Origin: Lacihabitans soyangensis
Lineage (GTDB): Bacteria > Bacteroidota > Bacteroidia > Cytophagales > Spirosomataceae
Assembly: GCF_024343775.1 (NCBI RefSeq)
Contig: NZ_RJUF01000006.1
Location: 1-64,000 of the forward strand
Length of the DNA: 64,000 bases
Reading direction: 5' to 3'
Numbering within the stretch: the stretch's first letter is position 1; the number at the start of each line of letters is the position of its first letter. The notes beneath the pieces were generated by a model. The model did no database searches, was not told the DNA's origin, and saw only the letters and a list, made by a program, of their open reading frames with translations. The position numbers were made by a program, and so were the translations under genes. This document shows, in pieces, positions 36,291 to 44,254 of the stretch.

Positions 36291-36378
36291 TTAACCAATT
36301 AACCAATTAACCAATTAACCAATTAACCAATTAACCAATTAACCAATTAACCAATTAACCAATTAACCAATTAACCAA
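36291..36378. repeat. Microsatellite, 11 perfect copies of TTAACCAA
   Basis: Eleven uninterrupted 8-bp units fill 88 bp. The tract starts directly after the TGA of the Fe-S gene (36381-36379) and ends about 45 bp upstream of the anmK promoter element. Perfect identity suggests recent slippage. Confidence 0.97.
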
Positions 36379-37704
36379 TCAATCCTCTTTCGCCCAATCA
36401 AACCGCTGGTCAGGAGAGAATTTCCATGGAGCCATGTTGGTTTCGAGGTTTTGGAACATCATGTTCCAGCTTTGAGGAGCTTGGCTTTCTTCCATTACGC
36501 GGTAGCGGCGTAGTTGCAAGATTATATCTAGAGGGCTAATCATTACGGGGCATTCCTGCACGCAGGCATTGCAGCTCGTACAAGCCAATATTTCTTCGTC
36601 AGTGATATAGTCTCCAAGAAGTGATTTCTCGTCTTTGTAGTCGTTACCATTTTTAATCCAGCCTTTTTGGATGTCTTCCAGTCTGTCCCTGGTGTCCATC
36701 ATTATTTTACGAGGAGAAAGAGCCTTACCTGTTTGATTGGCCGGGCATGCGGAAGTACAGCGGCCGCATTCGGTACAGCTATAGGCATCCATGAGGTTTT
36801 TCCAGCTCAAATCTTCCACATCTTTTGCTCCGAATCTGCCCACCTCTGCTGGGGTTTCAGGAGCTTGTTCAAGGCCTAACATTATTTTCACCTCAGTACT
36901 TACAGTAGGCATATTGCTCATTTTACCCTTCGGATTGAGGTCGGAAAAATAAGTGTTTGGAAAAGCCAAAGCAATGTGAAGATGCTTAGAATAAGTGACA
37001 TACAAGGCAAAAGCCATAATACCCAAGATATGAAACCACCAAGCCGCTCTTTCTGCAAAAATTAACATGCCAGTAGAAAAAGTATCCATAATTGGCACCA
37101 ACCACTGACTTACGACAAATGGACCCGTGATCGCTTCGGCAAAATGCCCAACACCACGACTTTGAAGTACCGTATCGGCGGCGTTCATTTTCAAGAAAGC
37201 AGCCATTAGAATAATTTCAAAAACCAAAATGATGTTACCGTCTTTTACTGGCCAACCTTTCATTTCACGGTGGCGACTTTCCTGCAAACGCTCCACTTTT
37301 GTGATATTTCTCCTTATCAAAAACACAACGCAAGCTATCACAACAGCCAAGGCCAATAACTCAAAAATATTGATTAATACTGGGTACAAACTTCCCAAAG
37401 GCTTTAAGAAAATGCGGTGCGTGCCCAACAAACCGTCTAGCACAATCTCTAACACTTCCAGATTGATAATGATAAATCCTAGGTAAACGGCTAGGTGTAG
37501 AATGGCCACCATTGGTTTTGCAAACATTTTTTTCTGACCAAATGCCAGCAAAAGCATGTTTTTAAGCCTAATACTAGCATTGTCTGTTCTGTCTTCAGCT
37601 TTGCCCAATTGAATGGTTTTCTTTATCAACATAACCCTGCGGGCAATAAAATAACCTGCTACACCAAGTGCGGCTAAGAATAATATTTGTGGTATGAAAT
37701 TCAT
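36379..37704 (-). CDS. Membrane-anchored Fe-S oxidoreductase (heterodisulfide reductase-like)
   Basis: 441 residues. The N-terminal two-thirds has about five or six membrane segments resembling the NarI/DsrM-type cytochrome region (LHLAVYLGFIIINLEVLEIVL, AWWFHILGIMAFALYVTYSKHLHI with paired His). The C-terminal part has two 4Fe-4S motifs: CTECGRCTSACP (Cys310, 313, 316, 320) and CTSCNACVQECP (Cys375, 378, 381, 385). It probably passes electrons from quinol to a soluble CCG-domain partner, whose gene would be expected beside it but is not in the window. The stop codon abuts the microsatellite. Confidence 0.9.
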   Translation of the reverse strand: MNFIPQILFLAALGVAGYFIARRVMLIKKTIQLGKAEDRTDNASIRLKNMLLLAFGQKKMFAKPMVAILHLAVYLGFIIINLEVLEIVLDGLLGTHRIFLKPLGSLYPVLINIFELLALAVVIACVVFLIRRNITKVERLQESRHREMKGWPVKDGNIILVFEIILMAAFLKMNAADTVLQSRGVGHFAEAITGPFVVSQWLVPIMDTFSTGMLIFAERAAWWFHILGIMAFALYVTYSKHLHIALAFPNTYFSDLNPKGKMSNMPTVSTEVKIMLGLEQAPETPAEVGRFGAKDVEDLSWKNLMDAYSCTECGRCTSACPANQTGKALSPRKIMMDTRDRLEDIQKGWIKNGNDYKDEKSLLGDYITDEEILACTSCNACVQECPVMISPLDIILQLRRYRVMEESQAPQSWNMMFQNLETNMAPWKFSPDQRFDWAKED

Positions 37705-37812
37705 CTTGTTAGGTTTTTAATAATGGTATGCATGCATACTATATACAAATATCAAGAAAAAGTGGAAGAAAACAAACGCTCGAAAAAAAAATTATGTTTT
37801 TTTTAATTGAAA

Positions 37813-37843
37813 TTTGTTATTGAAAACTTTTTCCCTAATTTTG
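37813..37843 (+). promoter_or_regulatory. Canonical tRNA promoter (TTTG - 19 nt - TAATTTTG)
   Basis: TTTG at 37813-37816 and TAATTTTG at 37836-37843 are separated by exactly 19 nt, the Bacteroidota consensus spacing. It is the best promoter in the window. A small hairpin GTCCC-AAACA-GGGAC (37846-37860) lies in the leader before the tRNA. Confidence 0.8.
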
Positions 37844-37879
37844 CAGTCCCAAACAGGGACATGGTGGTGAAATCACAAT

Positions 37880-37952
37880 GGTGATGTAGCTCAGTTGGTA
37901 GAGCAAAGGACTGAAAATCCTTGTGTCGGCGGTTCGATTCCGTCCATCACCA
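37880..37952 (+). tRNA. tRNA-Phe (anticodon GAA)
   Basis: Full cloverleaf: acceptor GGTGATG (37880-37886) with CATCACC (37945-37951), D-arm GCTCAGTTGGTAGAGC, anticodon loop CTGAAAA with GAA, T-arm GGCGG-TTCGATT-CCGTC (37928-37944), discriminator A at 37952. CCA is not encoded. A second copy of its 3' end lies at 38365-38406. Confidence 0.97.
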
Positions 37953-37953
37953 C

Positions 37954-37982
37954 AAGCCGATTCGAAAGAGTCGGCTTTTTTT
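37954..37982 (+). terminator. Terminator after tRNA-Phe
   Basis: A 10-bp stem (37954-37963 with 37968-37977, one G-T pair) capped by a GAAA tetraloop and followed by a T-run. Confidence 0.9.
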
Positions 37983-38063
37983 GTGCTCCAAATTTTGATT
38001 ATTTCATAAAAAAATTGGATTAGCGTAAAAATTGATTTGAAATATTCACATAATAGTAAGAAT

Positions 38064-38351
38064 ATGAATCACTTTGTAAATATACTTTTTTCACAAAGCT
38101 TGAACAAATTTTATGTCGGTGAATCTACCTTTCCATTTGAGCGTGTAAAAGAGCACAATACTGGGAAATATGGAAAGTCTTTTACTAAGCAAGTAAATGA
38201 TTGGGAGATTAACCTTTTTATTGAATTAGAAAATAGAAATCAGGCATTGATAATAGAGAAAAAAATCAAATCAATGAAATCATCAAAATACATTGAAAAT
38301 TTAAAAAAATACCCAGAAATGATAGAAAAACTTATTGTTTCTGTTAAATAA
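38064..38351 (+). CDS. GIY-YIG nuclease family protein
   Basis: 95 residues from the ATG at 38064; an in-frame TTG at 38037 gives a longer, less likely form. It opens with HFVNILFSQSLNKFYVGES (FVN and YVG in place of GIY and YIG), then ERVKEHNTGKYGKS and ALIIEKKIKSMKSSKYI, matching the UPF0213/YhbQ-like GIY-YIG fold: Arg in ERVKEH and Glu in IIEKKIK are in catalytic positions. Stand-alone members are small nucleases, frequent and often mobile in Bacteroidota. It is enclosed by tRNA-Phe and a duplicated tRNA-Phe 3' end, suggesting it is cargo or remnant of an integrated element. AT-rich relative to its neighbours. Confidence 0.85.
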   Translation: MNHFVNILFSQSLNKFYVGESTFPFERVKEHNTGKYGKSFTKQVNDWEINLFIELENRNQALIIEKKIKSMKSSKYIENLKKYPEMIEKLIVSVK

Positions 38352-38364
38352 TATCTATGCGAAA

Positions 38365-38406
38365 GGCGGTTCTCCCGATAGCTATCGGGACCGTCCATCA
38401 CCACAA
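38365..38406 (+). repeat. tRNA-Phe 3'-end duplicate interrupted by an 18-nt palindrome (probable att or scar)
   Basis: GGCGGTTC (38365-38372) and CCGTCCATCACCACAA (38391-38406) are identical to 37928-37935 and 37940-37955 of the tRNA and its flank. Between them the T-loop bases GATT are replaced by TCCCGATAGCTATCGGGA (38373-38390), a perfect palindrome. The 5' two-thirds of a tRNA is absent, so it is not a functional gene. Confidence 0.85.
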
Positions 38407-38412
38407 AATAAC

Positions 38413-38447
38413 AAGGCAGTTATGACGAAAGTTGTGACTGCTTTTTT
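38413..38447 (+). terminator. Terminator-like hairpin after the tRNA-Phe fragment
   Basis: A 14-bp stem including G-T pairs (38413-38426 with 38431-38444), GAAA loop and T-run, in the same position and with the same loop as the terminator of the intact tRNA, though stem sequences differ. Confidence 0.75.
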
Positions 38448-38565
38448 GTTTGGTACAGTTAGGGGTACAAAAATTTGCTTTTTGGAGTTATTTTTTCAAA
38501 GCTGTCGCCAATGTGTTTCTCCTTTAAATTGGTTGAGCATTATGTTTAGATTTTAAAACTATTCA

Positions 38566-39162
38566 TCACTTCTTCCCACCAAAAACACCCCTCATTCTTA
38601 ATTCAAAAGTTCCTAAATTGGGTCTGGACGAGGTAAATGTCTGGGTGTTTGAAAGGCCTTTGCTTAGAGAAGCGTCTAAAAAAAGATTTCTTTTTTTGGT
38701 TAATGCATAACTGAAACCTCCCCCAATATTTGTTATCAAAGCAGTGTTGCTATTTCCAAAGCCTCTTGCAGCTGTCTGCGATATAACTTTAAAATATTCT
38801 GAGGAATTCGTTTCGATACCTATTTCAAATAATACAAATGGCCTTAAACGATAATCGCTAATATAGTAACGTCCAAATGTGGCAGCTTGAAAAGACTTCT
38901 CAGTGAACTCATCGTAGGTCTGATTATTTATTATAATGTTGCCATTGTATTTAACTTTGTTATAGTTACCCCCAATTTTTAGACCAACCTCCAAGTTTTT
39001 AGCATAAAATCTGCTTACGCTCAGCTGAGGGAGTGCTCGAAATCCTGCTATGGTGCCTATGTTTGTATTCAATCCAATACCTACTGAGAATTTTCCTTGA
39101 TTTTGGCTCCAGACCAATTGAATACTAAGCAGAAAGAGAATAATGTGAATCGTTTTTTTCAT
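38566..39162 (-). CDS. Predicted outer-membrane beta-barrel protein
   Basis: 198 residues. Signal peptide ending QLVWSQ, then beta-barrel pattern with GKFSVGIGLNTNIGTIAGF, NLEVGLKIGGNYNKV, LRPFVLFEIGIETNSSEYF and a final RMRGVFGG. Porin-family-like proteins of this size have eight strands and no known single function. No operon partner: the upstream gene is divergent and the downstream side holds the tRNA scar. Confidence 0.78.
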   Translation of the reverse strand: MKKTIHIILFLLSIQLVWSQNQGKFSVGIGLNTNIGTIAGFRALPQLSVSRFYAKNLEVGLKIGGNYNKVKYNGNIIINNQTYDEFTEKSFQAATFGRYYISDYRLRPFVLFEIGIETNSSEYFKVISQTAARGFGNSNTALITNIGGGFSYALTKKRNLFLDASLSKGLSNTQTFTSSRPNLGTFELRMRGVFGGKK

Positions 39163-39341
39163 GATGATTTAATAGTTTAGGTACAAACGAATTTAATCAT
39201 TTACAATTATGTGTGTTTTTGATATTGCTGAAGGAATGTTATTTATCGGTAGTTTTTTTCGGAATGAAATATTCAAACTTTATATAATTGGTCTATCAAG
39301 ATGTTAAAGTTGTTTTTAGTAGTCATTCCCACAAATTCTTC

Positions 39342-39349
39342 TAAATTTG
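39342..39349 (+). promoter_or_regulatory. Bacteroidota -7 promoter element (TAAATTTG)
   Basis: Exact TAnnTTTG match 28 bp before the ATG at 39378; TTCAACC lies at 39370-39376 directly ahead of the start. Confidence 0.45.
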
Positions 39350-39377
39350 TTAAGACAAAAGAATATTTATTCAACCT

Positions 39378-40268
39378 ATGAAGAATATGAGAACAACTTT
39401 CGGTTTACTATTTCTTTTACTTACCTCCAATACCCTTTTCGCCCAAGGCCCAAAGGTGTTAATCGTTACTGCTCATCCCGACGACGAAACGATGTTTCCG
39501 GCCACGGTTTTTAAAATTACTAGGGAGCTGAAAGGCACGGTGGATTTAGCTTTGATAACCGACGCTTCGGGAGGATACAATGGTTTGGTGGCATCTACTT
39601 ATTATGACAAAAACTTAACGGATTCGGCCACAGGTCGGGTAGCATTGCCGCTTCTGCGTAAAAAGGAACTGATTTGTGCGGGTGAAGTAATGGGTATCAG
39701 AAACTTTTTCTTTTTTGACCAACTCGATGATTTTTATCAAATAGACCCAAAGCCGTTTTTCGAAGGGAAGCGTTGGGACATGGCTTTTTGCGAGAAAAAA
39801 TTGAACAAGATTTTGGAGGAGGGGCAATACGATTATGTGTTTTGTTTGGTACCCAGTGCTGAGCAACACGCCCACCATAAAACTGCAAGTATTTTGGCTA
39901 TTAGAGCGGTCAAAAACTTAAAGTCAGAGAAAAAACCAATTGTTTTGGGTGGTAGAGCTTTGAATAAAAATTATACTTACAGCTTTGATGTTTTGGATGG
40001 GTTTCCTGAAACCAAAATCTCTAAAAAAGCCCCAGTATTTTATTTCGATAGGTCGTATGGATTCGGAGAAAACAACAAACACAGCTACATGATAGTGGCG
40101 GATTGGGTGAAGGCCTGTCACAAATCACAAAGTGGCGACATGAATAGCTCTATGCATCGAGGCGACTTGGAGACGTTTTGGTATTTTGATATAAACGTAG
40201 AAAGTGGCATCGAGGCCACTTCCAAGCTTTTTGAGAAAATTCGTCAGTCGGGATTTGTGACCAAATGA
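39378..40268 (+). CDS. Secreted PIG-L family deacetylase
   Basis: 296 residues with signal peptide ending TLFAQ. The zinc motif AHPDDE appears near residue 34 (VLIVTAHPDDETMFPATVF), with LITDASGGYNG, LRKKELICAGEVMGI and the C-terminal zinc/catalytic His in AEQHAHHKTAS. The family removes N-acetyl groups from GlcNAc-type sugars (GlcNAc-PI, mycothiol and bacillithiol precursors, chitooligomers). Export suggests an amino-sugar substrate in the periplasm. Start could also be the second ATG nine bases later. Confidence 0.92.
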   Translation: MKNMRTTFGLLFLLLTSNTLFAQGPKVLIVTAHPDDETMFPATVFKITRELKGTVDLALITDASGGYNGLVASTYYDKNLTDSATGRVALPLLRKKELICAGEVMGIRNFFFFDQLDDFYQIDPKPFFEGKRWDMAFCEKKLNKILEEGQYDYVFCLVPSAEQHAHHKTASILAIRAVKNLKSEKKPIVLGGRALNKNYTYSFDVLDGFPETKISKKAPVFYFDRSYGFGENNKHSYMIVADWVKACHKSQSGDMNSSMHRGDLETFWYFDINVESGIEATSKLFEKIRQSGFVTK

Positions 40269-40339
40269 CCATCTTCTCTTTGGCGATAGGTCACCCGCAA
40301 TATCTTTAAGGCCGAATTAGTCCTTACATTTTGAGATTA

Positions 40340-42289
40340 TTAATTTTCAAAAATGATGGTTACTTTGTTAAAATCAGCTGCGGCATTGATTACTTTCTGG
40401 AAGTCATCGTAAACACTTAGTGGGAGTAAAACCTTGTGATAGTATTCGTTTATTGTTATGGTTATTTTGTTTCCATTTACTTGGTAGTCAGATACAAAAC
40501 CCATGTTTTTTTTGCCTTCAAAATCATACGTGATATTTCGTTTTACTTCTTCCAAGCCACGTACCTTGTAGCCATCAGGAATGGCAATGGTGATATTTCT
40601 TACATACTCATGTGCCGAACCCACATCGATAGATTGCTGACGGGGGCGTTCGTTATATAGTTCTTGCTGAGGCCCGAGTATGTCTCCCAGTTTGAAAATA
40701 TACTTTTTACCTGCTTTTTCTATCATATTTTTAGCCACTACGTCTGAGCTCAGAATGAAGGGTTTATTAACTTCATCAGAGTTGATATCATAGTTTTTGG
40801 CCACAATATTAGAATACTCGGCGTCTTCTTTCAAAGAGGCTTTCAATATATTATCTAGTATTTCTTTGCGTTGGGTTTCGTTTGACAGCATCAGATAACC
40901 TTTGATTTCGCCGTCTTGCGAACCGCCCAAGGTTCTAGTTAGTTTAATGTTGGCGTGTGCTAAGTTGGCAGGGAAGCTGACTTCGGCGTCTATATTATTG
41001 TAATTTAATGCTGCCGTTGAAAATGGAATGGTCTTGATTTTGCTTATGCCTGATTTAGTTTCGCCTAAACTTATGTTGGCTATAAACAAAGCATCGGTGC
41101 CTTCTAAACCGCTTTCAATTTGCCCGAGCCTCAGCATTGGATTGCTTGGGTCAAGGTATTTTTTGGCATTTGGAAAATAAAAAAAGTATTTGTCGAGCTG
41201 TGTCCAGGTTTCGAAGGCCTTGTCGAATTTCTTCTTAAATCGACTTATACCTATGCCCAACTCATAATTGACATTTGCAGCCTCAAACATCTGAACATAA
41301 AGACGGGCAAGACCTCCGGCTTCAGCATATTTTGATTTAAGTATGGCCTCGGGCATGGCATCCTCGGCGTCTTCTTTTATATTAATATTAGACTTTATAT
41401 AGTTTTCGATAGCCCTTATGGCCTGATCTTCTGGCATTTCGAGTATTTTTTCTTTTTTCAAAACCTTCTCTATCTCTTTCAGCGTGTTTTTAGACCTTGC
41501 GTGCATCATTTCAAAAAACTGATTGCCGGCGTCTTTCCAAGTAAAGAGCTTGTTGTTGTCTTTAGCGGTGTTATAAGTGAGTTTGTACTCTATTCTAGGC
41601 GTGTTGGCGTTTTCAGAAGAATATTTTTCGTCAAAAACCGGAGTAATGTCTTTGAGATTGTAGCTTACAAATGCCTTTTTATTTATTACCGTGTCTTTTT
41701 TTATACCTACGGCGTTATATAATTTAGCCTCAAACTTCAGAAAATCTGGTGAAACAATCAAAAAGTCCCAGTTGCGAATGGGCAGCTTTTTAAGAAGTGG
41801 CTCTGTGCTGTATATATTGATTGGGGTCTTTATGACATAAAAAAACTCCATTTCGCTACCGGGTTCTAGTCCTTCTACAGCTACCATTTTGTAGGTTTGG
41901 CCTTCTTCGGTGGTTTCTTTAATGGCACTTTGACCGAGCTCTTTTACTATACCTTTGGGGTTAATGCTTCTAACTTTGATGTCTATTAACTCGCTGCTAG
42001 CCGATATGGGCAAGTACACTTTGTTGTAGCTATCAACAGCCCCGGCTTCGTGTATATGGAAGCGTCGCATGAGGCCGTAATATTGTTCCACGTTTTGGGT
42101 AAGCGAGTCTTTGTAATATTCAACATAGATCTTACTGTCGAGCAAGATGGCGGGTTCTTTTTTTTCTGCTTCACTTAGCGTACTAAGTTTGTTATTTGTT
42201 TTTTTGATAAAATCAAGTTTAAAAAACTGTAGGTCTTGTGCGAATAGTGGTGACCCCAATAGTGTAAGGGCCAATACAAGTTTCTTCAT
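40340..42289 (-). CDS. DUF3857 protein with degenerate transglutaminase-like domain
   Basis: 649 residues with signal peptide ending PLFAQ. The N-terminal DUF3857 beta domain covers about residues 50-250, then a transglutaminase-like helix region. Compared by eye with the next upstream protein, its active-site segment reads SKYAEAGGLARL where the partner has KRYGDCKDMASL: the nucleophilic Cys is Ala324, and the His of the triad is also not found; only the Asp-equivalent LDPSN remains. It is therefore probably a non-catalytic binding or structural partner. Last gene of a three-gene operon (31-bp gap). Confidence 0.8.
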   Translation of the reverse strand: MKKLVLALTLLGSPLFAQDLQFFKLDFIKKTNNKLSTLSEAEKKEPAILLDSKIYVEYYKDSLTQNVEQYYGLMRRFHIHEAGAVDSYNKVYLPISASSELIDIKVRSINPKGIVKELGQSAIKETTEEGQTYKMVAVEGLEPGSEMEFFYVIKTPINIYSTEPLLKKLPIRNWDFLIVSPDFLKFEAKLYNAVGIKKDTVINKKAFVSYNLKDITPVFDEKYSSENANTPRIEYKLTYNTAKDNNKLFTWKDAGNQFFEMMHARSKNTLKEIEKVLKKEKILEMPEDQAIRAIENYIKSNINIKEDAEDAMPEAILKSKYAEAGGLARLYVQMFEAANVNYELGIGISRFKKKFDKAFETWTQLDKYFFYFPNAKKYLDPSNPMLRLGQIESGLEGTDALFIANISLGETKSGISKIKTIPFSTAALNYNNIDAEVSFPANLAHANIKLTRTLGGSQDGEIKGYLMLSNETQRKEILDNILKASLKEDAEYSNIVAKNYDINSDEVNKPFILSSDVVAKNMIEKAGKKYIFKLGDILGPQQELYNERPRQQSIDVGSAHEYVRNITIAIPDGYKVRGLEEVKRNITYDFEGKKNMGFVSDYQVNGNKITITINEYYHKVLLPLSVYDDFQKVINAAADFNKVTIIFEN

Positions 42290-42320
42290 TTATGTATGTT
42301 TTTATGAGATTAAATATGAA

Positions 42321-44243
42321 TTATTTCTTTTTGAAACCAATAAGTTCATTGTGAGCCGTGGTTATTTTATTGATCATCTTATTCCATTCCTCAAACTCCG
42401 ACTTTTTCAAAACGAGTGTATTTAGGTAGGTTATTTGTTTTAGGATGATTTTACCAGATTTTTGCTCATAACTCAGTGCATAACCAAAGTTGGCTCCAGT
42501 GTAGTTTGAACTTTCTGGCAAATACACAAGCTCATGATTTTCTGGCACTTCTATTTCTACTTCTGATTCTTCTTTCCAAGCATAATCATTCACAAAATCG
42601 TTTTTTCGAGATTTCTGCATGAGGTTGTCGGCAGTTATGTGGGTGTATATATGCGGATTAAAATACAGCTCATTATCTATTTTTTTGACAAAATCAGGTA
42701 CCTGAAAACTATAGTCGAAACCGATAAGTTTTTCCCTGTCTTTGAGGTTATTTATAGTTACAGGACCTACTTTGCATTTGTTATTGCCCACTTTAAAAAG
42801 TGCTTCGGTGTAGTCTTGTTTTTCTTTTTCGGAGTAATTACTCAAGTAGTATTTCACCTCGGTTTTCCAAAGGCCATCTAAGGTCGTTTTGCCGATTCCG
42901 ACAAGATTATTGCCTTCTATTTTTATCTCGGTTTTGTCTTTACGAGCATTTATGTTCGACTTTACTACTGGTACGTCTATTATTTGATATTCTGTATCCG
43001 TAAGTTTAATCATACACTGCTTGCCTTGGATGTGGCTGGTAGGCAGGCCGTAGTCTATGCGGTCGTCTGTGGCATCCAGAAAAACCCATTGATTGTCGAC
43101 TTTAGCCACTGCAATCATGTGGTTATCAACAGAAAGGGAGGGATTTTCGGCGTATTTGAAAGGGATGTCGCGGGTACCAATCCAACCCAAATGTACGTCT
43201 TTTACATTGGCTATTTTGAGCATGGTAGTAATCAGGCTGGCCATATCTTTACAGTCGCCATAGCGTTTGCTAAATACCTGACTGGCTTCACGCGGTATAA
43301 AGCCTCCCATACCGTCTTCAAAAGCGATATATTTGACATAGTCTTGCACCCAATAATATACTGTTTTTATTTTTTCGAGGTCAGATTTGCCGTTTGTGAG
43401 AGAGTCCGTGAGATGTATCAGGGCTTTATCAGGTGATGCGTTTAAATTACGTACCAAACTTGCGTAATAATTAAAGAGTTTTCTTTCATCGGAAAGTACT
43501 TCTATGGTCTTATTATCTATGGTATAATTTTCTATAAACAATTGTACAGAAGGCGTTAAATATCTGATATTTAAAGATTTTGATTCGTAGGGTATATCTT
43601 TCAGATTTGAGGCTTTCCAAGTATAAGTTGTTTTGTTCTTTGATTTGCTTTCCGTAAAAACGATATTCGAAAAGTCACCGAATTTTTTAAAATTTACCTT
43701 TATATTGGAGGGGAAGGTAACAGAGAATTCGGCGTTTTGAATGGGTAAGTAATTGCCAAATATGAAACTCGGCATCATGTAGGGGTCTTTGATGGTTTCT
43801 TGGTATTTCAGGGTTGAGACGGCTCCTTGTTGTAAACCCTGAAAGGTGAATTTTTTCACCAGGTAATCATCATAAAAAATACCTTTGGAGTTTTCTTTTT
43901 CGGTAGTTATTTCTTTGACATTGAGTTTTTTAGGGCCTTTTTCGCTTGGTACAAAAGTTGCGGCCTCAATATTGTTTATTTCCTGAAAAAAAGGAGAGTA
44001 GACAATAGATTGGTCGGCATACTGGTATATACTGGCCTTATTGGTCAGATAGAGATTTTCATTGAAATAATCGGTAAGAATTTGCACCTTACCGTCCACT
44101 ATTTTGATATTTACCTCTTCTTTTTGGCTAATGGTGAGTATGTCGTTGCTCGGATACTGAGCCCGATAATAGTCAAGATTTTCTTTGGATTGGGCCCAAA
44201 CTCCTTGCGTTATCAGTAAGCTGAATATTACTATTTTATTCAT
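42321..44243 (-). CDS. DUF3857 / transglutaminase-like protein with intact triad
   Basis: 640 residues with signal peptide ending GVWAQ. DUF3857 occupies about residues 40-230. The transglutaminase-like core has RYGDCKDMASL (Cys331), VDNHMIAVAKV (His375) and FLDATDD (Asp390), a complete Cys-His-Asp triad, and HLGWIGTRD as in related peptidases/acyltransferases. A C-terminal beta domain follows. Such exported proteins may cleave or cross-link peptides, but function in Bacteroidota is unproven. It lies 11 bp after the MORN-repeat gene and 31 bp before the degenerate paralogue. Confidence 0.88.
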   Translation of the reverse strand: MNKIVIFSLLITQGVWAQSKENLDYYRAQYPSNDILTISQKEEVNIKIVDGKVQILTDYFNENLYLTNKASIYQYADQSIVYSPFFQEINNIEAATFVPSEKGPKKLNVKEITTEKENSKGIFYDDYLVKKFTFQGLQQGAVSTLKYQETIKDPYMMPSFIFGNYLPIQNAEFSVTFPSNIKVNFKKFGDFSNIVFTESKSKNKTTYTWKASNLKDIPYESKSLNIRYLTPSVQLFIENYTIDNKTIEVLSDERKLFNYYASLVRNLNASPDKALIHLTDSLTNGKSDLEKIKTVYYWVQDYVKYIAFEDGMGGFIPREASQVFSKRYGDCKDMASLITTMLKIANVKDVHLGWIGTRDIPFKYAENPSLSVDNHMIAVAKVDNQWVFLDATDDRIDYGLPTSHIQGKQCMIKLTDTEYQIIDVPVVKSNINARKDKTEIKIEGNNLVGIGKTTLDGLWKTEVKYYLSNYSEKEKQDYTEALFKVGNNKCKVGPVTINNLKDREKLIGFDYSFQVPDFVKKIDNELYFNPHIYTHITADNLMQKSRKNDFVNDYAWKEESEVEIEVPENHELVYLPESSNYTGANFGYALSYEQKSGKIILKQITYLNTLVLKKSEFEEWNKMINKITTAHNELIGFKKK

Positions 44244-44254
44244 TTTCTTGGTTT

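Noticed and set aside
36291-36378. Tandem array considered as CRISPR
   Set aside because: Eight-bp units directly abut with no spacers, and no cas genes are present; it is a microsatellite.
38335-38556. 73-codon plus-strand frame over the tRNA fragment and terminator
   Set aside because: It consists of the tRNA fragment, the palindrome and hairpin read as protein; no coding character.
38448-38565. Integrase gene or phage genes next to the tRNA scar
   Set aside because: Only a short GGTACAGTTAGGGGTACA-like stretch is present; no recombinase reading frame exists in the gap.
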